Origin: Corynebacterium glucuronolyticum
GTDB taxonomy: Bacteria; Actinomycetota; Actinomycetes; Mycobacteriales; Mycobacteriaceae
DNA length: 64,000 bases
Assembly (NCBI GenBank): GCA_022772305.1
Contig: JALFAQ010000067.1
Location: 1 to 64,000 of the forward strand
Reading direction: 5' to 3'
Shown here: piece by piece, positions 1-8,379 of the stretch
Layout of the letters: each line of letters opens with the position of its first letter
Position numbering within the stretch: position 1 is the first letter of the stretch
Position numbers and translations under genes: made by a program
Notes under the pieces: generated by a model
The model's database searches: none
Seen by the model: only the letters and a program-made list of their open reading frames with translations
What the model was told of the DNA's origin: nothing

Positions 1-2
1 AC

Positions 3-503
3 GCCTATGGCTTGGGTAGGCCTGAATACGGTGTGAATGTTTTTGACCACCGTGATTTTCACGGCACATCCTGCCCCCATCATCTCGCCCATGGTGGGCG
101 ATATGACCGGGCGTGGTTTGAGGCCGCCCACGCCATGTACAACCACCTGGCTAACGGTGGCACACCTAGTACCACCACGGAACCCAATGTGCGGACGGTA
201 CCAAAGATTGATGAAAGGAAACTAATGTTTGAAAATCTTATCCTTGACCAGCTTGTGGGTCCTGGTCGAGACAAGGACGGTAACCCCACGTTCAACGGCT
301 GGAATGAGGCGAGTATCAGGGACGCGGCGAAGAACCGCCCCGGTGGTGGCGTAACCCTGGTTGAGCTTGCAGCCCTCAACCGTGAAGAGCTGGCGGCGCT
401 TCACTCCCAAGTGGATGAGCAGACGGCCGCTATTGAAAAGCTGGCGGGAGCTGTCCAGGCTGTCGCCACGGCACTCGAAGAAAAGGAGGCCCCCAATGCC
501 TAA
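3..503 (+). CDS. Phage endolysin (amidase-type), 5' end outside window
   Basis: The reading frame is open from the window edge, so only the C-terminal part is present. It contains a segment typical of N-acetylmuramoyl-L-alanine amidase (Amidase_2) folds: an aromatic stretch, then His and TSCP at about residues 21-24, followed by a helix. This should cleave cell-wall peptidoglycan during phage lysis. After about residue 70 comes a probable wall-binding or linker part and a C-terminal coiled-coil-like helix rich in Glu and Ala. The stop overlaps the start of the holin-like gene at 496, as in a lysis cassette. The amidase call rests on the short TSCP region; the exact class is uncertain. Confidence 0.6.
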   Translation, partial: AYGLGRPEYGVNVFDHRDFHGTSCPHHLAHGGRYDRAWFEAAHAMYNHLANGGTPSTTTEPNVRTVPKIDERKLMFENLILDQLVGPGRDKDGNPTFNGWNEASIRDAAKNRPGGGVTLVELAALNREELAALHSQVDEQTAAIEKLAGAVQAVATALEEKEAPNA

Positions 504-876
504 ATCGAACTGGAAAGAGGCCTGGTGGATCAGGAAAGTCATTTACGCAGCCCTTGCCCTCGCCCTCACAATCGCAGTTGGTGGCGGCTGGATCAGTGAC
601 ACCCAGGCCGACACGTGGCTTACGCAGGCAGACAAGATCATATCGATTCTCGCAGCCGTAGGCCTGGGTATCGCAGCCACGAAAACACACAGGGGTTCCG
701 ACGACAGGACGACAGCGCGGGATGTGGCTATGGCTGCGGGCAGAGACCCCCGGCTTTCCGATATTGGCATGATCGTCAACGACATCCGGGATGCGGTCGC
801 GGCTTTAACCCCCCACGGTGCAACAGTCGGTGTCCAGCCGAGGGACCCCGGCGACTACACCAAACTCACACGCTAG
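496..876 (+). CDS. Holin-like small phage membrane protein
   Basis: A 126-residue protein with two predicted membrane segments near the N-terminus (about residues 14-33 and 47-62) and a soluble, charged C-terminal tail. I chose ATG 496 because AAAAGGAGG lies just upstream at 481-489 and the gene overlaps the endolysin stop by 8 nt. Two short membrane helices directly after an endolysin are what phage holins look like; holins form the lesion that lets endolysin reach the wall. No family signature was recognised, so the role is inferred from position and topology. Confidence 0.55.
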   Translation: MPKSNWKEAWWIRKVIYAALALALTIAVGGGWISDTQADTWLTQADKIISILAAVGLGIAATKTHRGSDDRTTARDVAMAAGRDPRLSDIGMIVNDIRDAVAALTPHGATVGVQPRDPGDYTKLTR

Positions 877-894
877 AGAAAAGGTGGCCTGGCT

Positions 895-1311
895 GTGATC
901 TTGTCAGCACGAATGACCACCGCCGCCAGAGCGCTTCTCATTGCGATTGCCATATGGTGCATTACGACCGGGATTGCTTATGATCCCGTGATCGGTGATG
1001 TACCGTCATCCCTTGGCCTGGTGGTGGCTTTTATTCCCCCGCGCCTATGGGCAGCATTGTGGATCATTGCCGGAGTGCTCATGCTTGCCGGGTTGAGGTG
1101 GTATCAGCCTCGGCGGTGGGGGATAAGCCTAACGATGGGGCTGACCGTCCTACTAGCGGCGGTCTACGTCTCCGCGTGGCTCACGGGCGACATGGCGCGC
1201 GGGTGGGTGTCAGCGAAAAACTATCTTTTGATCTGCGTGGTGGTGATAGCAGGGGCGGCCATCATGGCCGAGGGGGTGCTGGCGCGTGGACCCCATCGTA
1301 CTGTTAGATAG
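895..1311 (+). CDS. Small phage membrane protein, unknown function
   Basis: A 138-residue hydrophobic protein with about four membrane segments, separated by short loops. It starts with GTG at 895, with GAAAAGGTGG upstream as ribosome binding site. It lies between the holin-like gene and a coiled-coil gene, so it belongs to the terminal phage block. I do not recognise a family. It could be a second holin, an anti-holin or a superinfection-exclusion protein; nothing in the sequence decides between these. Confidence 0.5.
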   Translation: MILSARMTTAARALLIAIAIWCITTGIAYDPVIGDVPSSLGLVVAFIPPRLWAALWIIAGVLMLAGLRWYQPRRWGISLTMGLTVLLAAVYVSAWLTGDMARGWVSAKNYLLICVVVIAGAAIMAEGVLARGPHRTVR

Positions 1312-1633
1312 GTTTGATGCGGTGATTGCGGCGTTGCTGGCTTCGGGTGGCACGTGGCTGGCATCGAGGGAATCGCGGCAGACGAATCTTCGCGCCACCT
1401 TGGATAGCACGGCGCAGGAAACTATTGACCGCTTGGGGGCTTCCATTGACAGGCTTGATGCCCAGGTGGCTGAGCTCCAGCGGAAGATGGGGATCTACGA
1501 CTCCTACGCAGCCTACGCCGTCACCGAACTGCGTCGCGCGGAGGAGTACATGGAGGAGCACGGTTTGCACTGGCCCCCGCCCCCATACATGAGTTTTTAC
1601 GCGTGGTTCAATGAGCAGGACAAAATGAACTAA
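1286..1633 (+). CDS. Phage protein with N-terminal membrane segment and coiled coil
   Basis: A 115-residue protein starting at GTG 1286, overlapping the preceding gene by 26 nt, which argues for translational coupling. The first 27 residues are hydrophobic and could form a membrane anchor. Residues about 30-70 form an amphipathic helix with regularly spaced Leu, Ile and Val, likely a coiled coil. The C-terminus is rich in aromatic residues and has a run of four prolines. A membrane anchor plus coiled coil after lysis genes resembles a spanin-type layout, but this host group has a mycomembrane and the family is not recognised. Confidence 0.45.
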   Translation: MDPIVLLDRFDAVIAALLASGGTWLASRESRQTNLRATLDSTAQETIDRLGASIDRLDAQVAELQRKMGIYDSYAAYAVTELRRAEEYMEEHGLHWPPPPYMSFYAWFNEQDKMN

Positions 1634-1866
1634 ACGGTGCCGTAGTTTTTGTTGCTGTACAACCCGGTTTTATGGCATAAACCAACTAGTACAGTGATAT
1701 GAGCAGGGTTAATGGTTCTTGACGCTTGTTTTTATGATGGTCTAAAACATATAGACAAAACGGTATATACAGACCGGGTAGTACAGAACGTGGAGCGCGC
1801 AAAAACGTGCCTTCTCTATAGTTCAGGCTACGAAAACATGCTCCACCCTCCTTCTCGACAGCGAAC
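1634..1866. other. Non-coding stretch ahead of a strong terminator
   Basis: No convincing gene is present. The longest open frame, starting at 1712, has no ribosome binding site and unlikely composition. The sequence is AT-richer than its surroundings, contains inverted CTGTAC/GTACAG copies near 1654 and 1695, and runs into the strong terminator at 1867-1915. A small RNA ending at that terminator is possible but not shown. Confidence 0.3.
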
Positions 1867-1915
1867 AGCCCCCACGCCGTGGATTATGTCACGGTGTGGG
1901 GGCTTATTTTTTTGT
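1867..1915 (+). terminator. Rho-independent terminator
   Basis: A 15-bp stem of arms 1867-1881 and 1890-1904 (near-perfect, one wobble pair) is followed by an uninterrupted T-rich tract. It lies 234 bp after the last phage gene, so it either ends a long phage transcript or a separate small transcript. Confidence 0.8.
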
Positions 1916-1950
1916 CTTGTCCGCCAGTTCGTAGCGAGGTGGTAGACGTA

Positions 1951-2020
1951 TCGCTACCCATCGCTGTCCATCGCTGTCCATCGCTGTTCATCGCTGTTCA
2001 TCGCTGTTTATCGCTTCCCA
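1951..2020. repeat. Seven tandem 10-bp repeats (TCGCTGTYCA)
   Basis: Seven head-to-tail units of exactly 10 bp, the central ones reading TCGCTGTCCA or TCGCTGTTCA, with degenerate first and last units. They lie in a non-coding stretch at the prophage end. One unit per helical turn suggests a protein-binding array; an iteron or accessory recombination role is inference. Confidence 0.75.
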
Positions 2021-2069
2021 TCGGGGCGTTTTGAGCAGTGTGGAGAATGGGGGTTTTGCTCGCTTAGGG

Positions 2070-2113
2070 CCACGAAAATTCCACGAAAATTCCACGAACA
2101 TTCCACGAACAAT
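2070..2113. repeat. Four tandem 11-bp repeats (CCACGAAMATT)
   Basis: Four consecutive 11-bp units of the form CCACGAAAATT or CCACGAACATT, the last one ending AAT. Their closeness to the tRNA-like attachment fragment fits arm-type integrase binding sites, which are short direct repeats beside an att core. That role is inferred. Confidence 0.7.
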
Positions 2114-2114
2114 G

Positions 2115-2144
2115 AGGCTAAATCAGACTAAATCAGACTAAAAT
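2115..2144. repeat. Three tandem 10-bp repeats (GACTAAATCA)
   Basis: Three direct copies of a GACTAAATCA-like unit directly follow the 11-bp repeat family. Together these form a compact array on the phage side of the likely attachment site. Confidence 0.65.
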
Positions 2145-2224
2145 ATCACAAGTGCTACAAAGCGTAAAACACTTAACAAGCAGCAAAAACGCATGGTCAC
2201 CGAACTGCCCGAAACATGCAGCCT

Positions 2225-2252
2225 GCGAGTTCAAGTCTCGTCTCCAGCTCGT
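2225..2252 (+). other. tRNA-like 3' fragment, probable prophage attachment site
   Basis: A 5-bp T-stem with a seven-base TTCAAGT loop (2225-2241) is followed by a possible acceptor 3' strand, CTCCAGC (2242-2248). No matching 5' half (expected GCTGGAG start) exists within the preceding 80 nt, so this is only the 3' part of a tRNA or tmRNA-type gene. It is followed by a small terminator and preceded by phage DNA, as expected for an att site where phage DNA split a tRNA gene. Which tRNA it was cannot be told here. Confidence 0.45.
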
Positions 2253-2257
2253 GTAGT

Positions 2258-2280
2258 CCCCGCCTCGTGCGGGGGTTTTA
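2258..2280 (+). terminator. Small terminator after the tRNA-like fragment
   Basis: A 6-bp GC stem (2258-2263 with 2269-2274) followed by GTTTTA. It would have ended the original tRNA-type transcript. Confidence 0.55.
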
Positions 2281-2400
2281 CTTGTCGACGCTCCCTCTCG
2301 CTGTGGTCTGCGACACTTCCGCCCCCACCATGTAATCCATCATGTCCCACGTGCACAGCCTGTGTAAACATCTGCCCTTTCTCGCTTGCCTCATTCTTAT

Positions 2401-2419
2401 GGTGGTTTGGCTTACCTAA
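2401..2419. promoter_or_regulatory. DtxR-like iron box
   Basis: The 19 bases match 14 of 19 positions of the DtxR consensus (TTAGGTTAGSCTAACCTAA), including GGTT, GGCT and ACCTAA. It lies 49 bp before the siderophore-binding lipoprotein start at 2468, a normal operator position. DtxR with Fe2+ represses siderophore uptake in corynebacteria. Confidence 0.6.
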
Positions 2420-2467
2420 GTCGCTATGTTCAAGGCGTAACGACTAGGTATCACCAAGGGGACACGT

Positions 2468-3606
2468 ATGTCCTTTTCCAGTTCCCGACGCCGCCTCGCC
2501 GGCCTCGTCGCCGTCGCAGCGCTTGCCGTCAGCGGACTGACCGCCTGCAGCACGGAAACTGCCGAGACTTCCTCCGAGCAGTCCACCTCCTCCACCCAGG
2601 CCGCAACCTTCACCCTCACCGACATCACCGGCCGAAATTTTTCCCTTCCCGCAGCTCCCGAGGGCATTCTGCTCGGTGGGGGGAGAAGCGTTTTCGCCAC
2701 CGGCATCCTCGACAAGTCCGTCGGCATCGGCACAGACCTGAAGGACAATGTGCCGGACTACATGGCCAGCTGGAGTAGACGAACCCCGAGGTGAAGGATC
2801 TGCCGGAGGTCGGCGGTTTCATGAAGGGCGATGTGACGGTGGAAAACCTCCTGTCGCTGAAGCCAGATATCATCCTGCTGTCGCTTGATGAGTACCAGGC
2901 AAGCGAAAAGACGGGCCTCATCGATTCGATGGAGAAGGCGGGGCTCCTCTACGCGGTGACGGATTTTCGCGCTAAGCCTCTGGAGAACACGATGCGTTCG
3001 ATGGAGATCTTCGGCACGGTCTTTGGCAAGGAGAAGGAAGCAGCCGCGGTCAATAAGGATTGGCAGGAGACGGTGGACCTGGTGAACGGTCGCTCCGCCA
3101 AGCTGAAGGACGAGGATAAGCCGACGGCGTTCGTGTGGCGTGCAGCCGGCCTGTCTGATTGCTGCCAGACCTGGAATGATTCCAACATTTCGCAGCTTGT
3201 CAACGTCGCCGGTGGCGAGAACACTGGCGATGCCGTCATCGAGGGCGAATCCGGTGCCATGACCCCGGAGAAGGTCATCAGCGATAACCCCGACGAGATC
3301 TTCGCCACCGGTGGCGAGTGGTCGGCAAAGCGCAACAAGGAAGGGAACCCGGTGGGGTATGCTGCCCTCGGCTACCGCATTTCTGACGAAGATGCCCAGG
3401 CCAGCGTCAATAACCTCCCCAACGGTCAGAAGGGCTTCGATCCCCTGTCCGCCGTCAAGGACGGCCAGCTGCACGGCCTGTGGCACCAGTTCTACAACTC
3501 CCCGTTTAACTACCTCGCCCACCTGCAGAGCGCTGCATGGCTGCACCCGGAAGACTACTCGGACATTAATGTCCCGGCGGAGTGGATGAAGGCACAGGAA
3601 AAGTAA
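2468..3606 (+). pseudogene. Siderophore-binding lipoprotein gene (FepB/FecB-like), broken
   Basis: The start (ATG 2468, AAGGGG upstream) gives a signal peptide with a lipobox ending in Cys (SGLTAC) and the beginning of a periplasmic-binding fold. The frame is lost near 2765-2790. The rest of the protein continues in another frame from about 2779, giving a normal C-terminal lobe to 3606. At the junction the intact reading would be gcc-aag-ctg-gag-gag; the sequence lacks one A and also has a TAG in the resumed frame at 2776, so two lesions separate the halves. The protein would bind ferric siderophore outside the membrane for an ABC importer. The partner genes downstream are also ruined. Confidence 0.8.
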
Positions 3607-3666
3607 TCGCCGGACTCCGGCGAGGGTGTGTTCTTCTTCACCTCGACTCCGGCAGGCGAGTAGGAC

Positions 3667-4353
3667 GTGAGCGAGGTCGATCGTGTCCACGAACACCGGC
3701 ACCTGACAGCGCGCCGGGTAGCGATCGTCGTGGGGCTGTGCGTTGTCGCGGCCGTTGCGTTCGTCATGAGCAACATGGTGGGTGCGATTTCTTTGACCCC
3801 CTCGCCGGTCATCAGTGGAATCGTGGTTCCCTCCTCCCTCGATGAGCAAACGCATACGGTCCTGTGGGGCCTCCGCTTGCCGGTGGCCGTCATGGCTCTC
3901 CTCATCGGTGTGTCCCTGTCGCTTGCCGGCGCGGAGATGCAGAGACCATTCTGGGCAACCCCTCGCCGAGCTGTTCCTCTGGGGATCCCCGCCGGCGCTG
4001 CCTTCGGTGACGCGACGGCGATCGTCCTCGGCTGGCAGGTGGTCACCAATCCTCAGCTAAACCTCGCGGTCATCGCCTGGATCTCCTGCGGACGAAGGCA
4101 CACGAGGACGACAGTCTCGCCCTTGTTGCCATTCACGACATCAACCTGGCCTGCCGCATTCATCGTCTTGCACCACGGCGAGATCCTTGCGCAGGGCGTT
4201 CCCAGCGAGGTCATCACCCCGGAACTCATTGAGCAGGTCTACGCCGTGAAGGCCGATATCTTGCATCATTGTGGGGAACCGATCGTCGCCGCGCATGCGG
4301 TGACGAAAACGCCTACCATGGGAGAAAAAGATAGAAAGGGGATATGTCACTAA
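3667..4353 (+). pseudogene. Fused remnant of siderophore permease and ATPase genes
   Basis: The frame starts as a FecCD-type permease: first membrane helix, then LRLPVAVMAL and LAGAEMQ at about residues 68-95. Residues about 96-106 are scrambled by compensating small indels relative to the usual TILGNPLA-type motif, and the frame then recovers at GIPAGAAFGDA. Near 4085 the sequence jumps to the C-terminal part of the ATP-binding subunit. The expected ATPase residues VAIHDINLACR are present in another frame (4128-4160), and the tail VLHHGEILAQGVPSEV is in this frame. Most of the permease and the ATP-binding core are missing, so no transporter can be made. Confidence 0.8.
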
Positions 4354-6104
4354 TGGCAGATACACTCGCAGACATCATCATCAGAAAATTGGAAGAAGTA
4401 GGGGTCACCCGCATTTTCGGCTTGGTGGGGGATTCGCTCAACCCCATCGTCGACGCCGTCCGGCGCAGCGAAAAGATTGAGTGGATCCACGTGCGCAACG
4501 AGGAGGCCGCGGCCTTTGCCGCCGGGTCCTACTCGCTGGCCACCGGTGAGCTCGGCGTGTGCGCCGCCTCGTGCGGTCCGGGCAACACGCACCTCATCCA
4601 GGGCCTGTATGACTCGCACCGCAACGGTGCCAAGGTGCTCGCCCTGGCCTCCCATATTCCGTCCCGCCAGATCGGGTCGCATTACTTCCAGGAGACGCAC
4701 CCTGAGAAGATTTTCGCGGAGTGCTCCGGTTACTGCGAGATGGCAAACTCCGCCGAGCAGGGTGCCGTCATTTTGCACCACGCCCTCCAGTCCACCCTCG
4801 GCGGCCATGGCGTATCGGTCCTCGTCCTGCCGGGCGATGTCACCACGGAGAAGACCTCCTACGACGGCATCGTGACCTCCCCGATCGCCACGAGCGCCCC
4901 GACGGTCAAGCCCCCGGCGGATCAGGTCAAGGATCTTGCCGAGGCTATTAATAAGGCCGACACCATCGCCCTGTTCTGTGGCCGCGGTGTCAAGGATTCC
5001 CGCGATGAGGTGCTGGAACTCGCCAGAAAGGTGAAGGCTCCGATCGGCCACGCCCTCGGCGGCAAGATGTTCATCCAGCACAACAACCCCTACGATGTGG
5101 GCATGAGTGGCCTGTTGGGCTACGGCTCCTGCCACGAAGCATGTACGTCCGCTGACCTACTCATCATGCTGGGAACCGACTTCCCCTACAACGATTTCCT
5201 TCCCGACGACAATGTCGCCCAGGTGGACATCAACTCCGCCGCCATCGGTCGCCGCACCCGCGTCACCCACCCCGTCGTCGGCGATGTGGGCGAAACGATC
5301 CGCGCCGTCCTGCCGCTTATCGAGGAGAAGCAGGACCGCAGCTTCCTGGACAAGATGCTGAAGAAGCACGCGCAGCTGTTGGAGAAGATCGTCGAAGCCT
5401 ACACCGACGGTGTGGAGGAGCACACGCCGATCCACCCCGAGTACGCCGCCGACATCCTCGACGACCTCGCCGCCGACGATGCCATCTTCACTGTCGATAC
5501 GGGCATGAACAACGTGTGGGCCGCCCGCTACGTCACCAACCCGTCCGGCAAGCGCAGCCTCCTCGGCTCCTTCCGCCACGGCACGATGGCCAACGCGCTG
5601 CCGCACGCCATCGGTGCCGCGTACTCCGGCCGCCAGACGATCGCCGTCTGTGGCGACGGTGGCCTCGGCATGCTCCTCAGTGAGCTGCTCACCGTCAAGC
5701 TGCACAACATCCCTGTGAAGATCATCGTTTTCAACAACTCCTCGCTCGGCATGGTGAAGCTGGAGATGCTCGTCGCCGGCCTGCAGGAATTCGAAACCGA
5801 TCACACCCCCGTCGACTTCGCCGCCATCGGCAACGCGGTCGGCATCCCCTCGGTGCGCATCACCGACCCGAAGGGGGTCCGCGACTGCCTCGCCCACGCG
5901 CTCACCGCGCCGGGCCCCCAGCTCGTCGACATCGTCACCGACCCGAACGCCCTGTCCATCCCGCCGGACATCACCATGAGCATGCTCTTCGGCTTTGGCA
6001 AGGCGGCCGCCGCGACGGTCCTCGACGGTGGCGTGGGCAAGATGTTGGACATCGCCAAGTCCAACCTCCGCAACATCCCCGCCTCCCTCACAGAACTCAC
6101 CTAG
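4353..6104 (+). CDS. pqo: Pyruvate:quinone oxidoreductase (pyruvate dehydrogenase, quinone)
   Basis: A 583-residue thiamine-diphosphate flavoprotein that oxidises pyruvate to acetate and CO2 and passes electrons to quinone at the membrane. The N-terminal TPP domain has the catalytic Glu in RNEEAAAFAAG at about residues 47-57. The C-terminal TPP domain has GDGG with NN about 26 residues later, at about residues 431-461. A C-terminal amphipathic segment fits the lipid-binding helix of PoxB-type enzymes. I chose ATG 4353 because GAAAGGGG (4334-4341) is 11 nt upstream; ATG 4344 would be too close. The neighbourhood with the PhoR/PhoS pair matches C. glutamicum. A terminator follows. Confidence 0.92.
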   Translation: MADTLADIIIRKLEEVGVTRIFGLVGDSLNPIVDAVRRSEKIEWIHVRNEEAAAFAAGSYSLATGELGVCAASCGPGNTHLIQGLYDSHRNGAKVLALASHIPSRQIGSHYFQETHPEKIFAECSGYCEMANSAEQGAVILHHALQSTLGGHGVSVLVLPGDVTTEKTSYDGIVTSPIATSAPTVKPPADQVKDLAEAINKADTIALFCGRGVKDSRDEVLELARKVKAPIGHALGGKMFIQHNNPYDVGMSGLLGYGSCHEACTSADLLIMLGTDFPYNDFLPDDNVAQVDINSAAIGRRTRVTHPVVGDVGETIRAVLPLIEEKQDRSFLDKMLKKHAQLLEKIVEAYTDGVEEHTPIHPEYAADILDDLAADDAIFTVDTGMNNVWAARYVTNPSGKRSLLGSFRHGTMANALPHAIGAAYSGRQTIAVCGDGGLGMLLSELLTVKLHNIPVKIIVFNNSSLGMVKLEMLVAGLQEFETDHTPVDFAAIGNAVGIPSVRITDPKGVRDCLAHALTAPGPQLVDIVTDPNALSIPPDITMSMLFGFGKAAAATVLDGGVGKMLDIAKSNLRNIPASLTELT

Positions 6105-6115
6105 GTTCTGCTCCC

Positions 6116-6146
6116 GGCCGGCACTTCGGTGCCGGCCTTTTTTGCT
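6116..6146 (+). terminator. Terminator of pqo
   Basis: A perfect 9-bp stem (6116-6124 with 6129-6137) closed by a TTCG tetraloop, then a T run. It isolates pqo from the two-component genes. Confidence 0.9.
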
Positions 6147-6285
6147 TTTCGACGATTCCTTCCAGCAAAGCCCGCCCATTTTTTTCGCCCCCTCCCAGCT
6201 CACCGGGGAAAACCTCTCCGTGGGGGGAGGGAATGTCCACTCCCCTTTAAGGCATCCGGGAGAAAATAATGGAACAATAGAATCT

Positions 6286-6987
6286 ATGACTGATGCACAA
6301 ACGAAAGTTCTAGTTGTTGACGACGAGCCGAATATTGTCGAGCTCCTGCAGGTTTCCCTGCGTTTCCAGGGCTTTGACGTCGTGACGGCTAGTGGCGGCG
6401 AGGAGGCGCTGAAGATCGCCGAGGAGGCGCAACCGGATGCCTTCATCCTCGATGTCATGATGCCCGGCATGGATGGCTTCGAACTGCTGAGTAAGCTGCG
6501 CGAGTCGGGCCAGGATGGCCCCGTGCTGTTCCTTACGGCCAAGGATGCGGTGGAGGATAAGATCCACGGTTTGACGATTGGTGCGGACGATTATGTGGTG
6601 AAGCCGTTCTCCCTGGAGGAGGTTATTACGCGCCTGCGCGTTATCCTGCGCCGCGGCAAGGTGGAGGAAGAGGAAGAGTCGAGCGGTGTGCTGACGTACG
6701 CTGACCTTACCCTTAATGACGAGACCCACGAGGTGACCAAGGCGGGAACGATTGTGGATCTGTCTCCCACGGAGTTCAACCTGCTGCGTTACCTCATGTT
6801 GAACGCGGAGGTCGTTGTGTCCAAGGCGAAGATTTTGGACAACGTGTGGCACTACGATTTCGGTGGCGATGGGAACGTGGTGGAAAGCTACATTTCTTAC
6901 CTGCGCCGGAAGATCGATACGCAGGAGCCACAGCTTATTCAGACGGTGCGTGGCGTGGGCTACGTTCTGCGTCAGCCGCGCAAGTAA
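6286..6987 (+). CDS. phoR: OmpR-type response regulator, PhoP/PhoR family
   Basis: A 233-residue regulator with a receiver domain (acidic pair at DDE, about residues 12-14; phospho-acceptor Asp in ILDVMMPGMDG; Lys in VVKPFS) and a C-terminal winged helix (about 140-233). The recognition region reads DFGGDGNVVESYISYLRRKID, very close to M. tuberculosis PhoP as I know it. In C. glutamicum this regulator is called PhoR and controls the phosphate-starvation genes; in most other bacteria phoR names the kinase. ATG 6286 begins the receiver domain properly. It is 6 nt from the kinase gene, so they are co-expressed. Confidence 0.88.
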   Translation: MTDAQTKVLVVDDEPNIVELLQVSLRFQGFDVVTASGGEEALKIAEEAQPDAFILDVMMPGMDGFELLSKLRESGQDGPVLFLTAKDAVEDKIHGLTIGADDYVVKPFSLEEVITRLRVILRRGKVEEEEESSGVLTYADLTLNDETHEVTKAGTIVDLSPTEFNLLRYLMLNAEVVVSKAKILDNVWHYDFGGDGNVVESYISYLRRKIDTQEPQLIQTVRGVGYVLRQPRK

Positions 6988-6993
6988 CCGTCG

Positions 6994-8379
6994 ATGCGCG
7001 TTCCACGAGCAAAGGATCCCACGTCGCGTATTTCCCTCAACGCGTCGCTGGTGATCCTTGTATTGGCGTTGGCTATCGCCGCGATCGGCGGCACGGGGAT
7101 TGTGGTGACCGCAATCATGCGGGATTTCACCTATTCGCGTGTCGACGAGCGCCTCGAGGGGGCCATCAACAGCTGGGCCCGCGATGTGTACCCCACGGAT
7201 GAACCGCTCCTGCACACCCGCCCCCCGTCAAACTTCTACGTCCACCGCCAGCTTCCCGACGGCAGCTCGGTGGTGATGAACGACCGCGATTCCGCCCCCG
7301 ATCTCTCGACGATCATCGCCAACGGCCAGCCCTACACGGCCGTGCCGGCACCCGGTTCGGATTCTTCCGCGTATTGGCGCGTCCTCGCCGTCACCAACGG
7401 CGGGACGACGACGGTTGTCGCCCAGTCGCTGGAGGAAGAGCAGTCGACGGTGAAAAACCTCATCAAGACGCAGGCAAGCATCGGTCTGAGCGCCCTCCTC
7501 CTCGTCGCGCTCATTGCCATCCTCGTCATCTACCGGGCACTTCGACCACTGCGCACGGTGGAATCCGTGGCGCAGGCGATCACCGATGGGGACATGAACC
7601 GGCGTGTGCCCGCCTGGCCGGAAACAACCGAGGTGGGCAAGCTGTCGCGCGCCATCAACACCATGCTCGAGCAGCTGCAGGCATCGCTGCAGAAATCGCA
7701 CCGGCAGGAAAAGGAGATGCGCCAGTTTGTCGGCGATGCCTCCCACGAGCTCCGCACCCCACTGACCAGCGTCAAGGGCTTTGCCGAGCTGTACAAAGCC
7801 GGCGCCACCGATGATGCCGATTGGGTCCTGTCCAAGATTCAGGAGGAGGCCGGCCGCATGACCACGTTGGTGGAGGACCTCCTTGCCCTCACCCGCGCCG
7901 AGGGAAACCCGTTGGAGAAACAAAAGGTGGACCTCATGGAGGTGATTCAGTCTCTCGGCACCTCGCTGCGCGTGGCATACCCGGATCGTGAGATCACCGT
8001 CGGTGAATCCGAACCGCTCTACGTCCTTGCCGACGAGGAAAAGATCCGTCGCGTGTTCACCAACCTCATGGTCAATGGTCTCGTTCACGGTGGAAAGGAT
8101 GTCGCCGTCCTGCCCACCGCCGACGAGTCAGATGTCATCATTGACGTGCGCGACAACGGCCAGGGCATGGCCGCCGAGGACCTTGAGCACATCTTCGACC
8201 GCTTCTACCGCACGGACGAGTCCCGCTCCCGCCAGTCGGGCGGCTCGGGGCTCGGGCTGTCCATCGCCAAGTCGCTCGTCGAGACCCACGAAGGCACCCT
8301 CTCGGTCACCTCAACAAAGGGCGTGGGCTCAACGTTCACCGTCCGGCTCCCCCGGCTTATCGACGAAGAGTCTGCCTAA
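6994..8379 (+). CDS. phoS: Sensor histidine kinase partner of the PhoR regulator
   Basis: A 461-residue membrane kinase. Membrane helices lie at about 17-40 and 158-180 and flank an extracytoplasmic sensor domain of roughly 115 residues. HAMP follows, then the H-box DASHELRTPLTS (His about residue 252), the N-box NLMVNGLVHG, and the G-boxes DNGQGM and GSGLGLSIA. It would autophosphorylate and pass phosphate to the regulator upstream; the name phoS follows C. glutamicum usage. The 3' end overlaps the convergent ferredoxin gene by 4 nt. Confidence 0.88.
   Translation: MRVPRAKDPTSRISLNASLVILVLALAIAAIGGTGIVVTAIMRDFTYSRVDERLEGAINSWARDVYPTDEPLLHTRPPSNFYVHRQLPDGSSVVMNDRDSAPDLSTIIANGQPYTAVPAPGSDSSAYWRVLAVTNGGTTTVVAQSLEEEQSTVKNLIKTQASIGLSALLLVALIAILVIYRALRPLRTVESVAQAITDGDMNRRVPAWPETTEVGKLSRAINTMLEQLQASLQKSHRQEKEMRQFVGDASHELRTPLTSVKGFAELYKAGATDDADWVLSKIQEEAGRMTTLVEDLLALTRAEGNPLEKQKVDLMEVIQSLGTSLRVAYPDREITVGESEPLYVLADEEKIRRVFTNLMVNGLVHGGKDVAVLPTADESDVIIDVRDNGQGMAAEDLEHIFDRFYRTDESRSRQSGGSGLGLSIAKSLVETHEGTLSVTSTKGVGSTFTVRLPRLIDEESA

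Noticed and set aside
1712..1945. Open frame of 77 codons before and across the phage-end terminator
   Set aside because: No ribosome binding site, runs through a strong terminator stem, unlikely composition.
1951..2144. CRISPR array
   Set aside because: Units are 10-11 bp and head-to-tail with no spacers, so this is not CRISPR.
5157..6542. Long minus-strand frame over pqo and phoR
   Set aside because: Antisense shadow of high-GC coding sequence, with no protein-like motifs.
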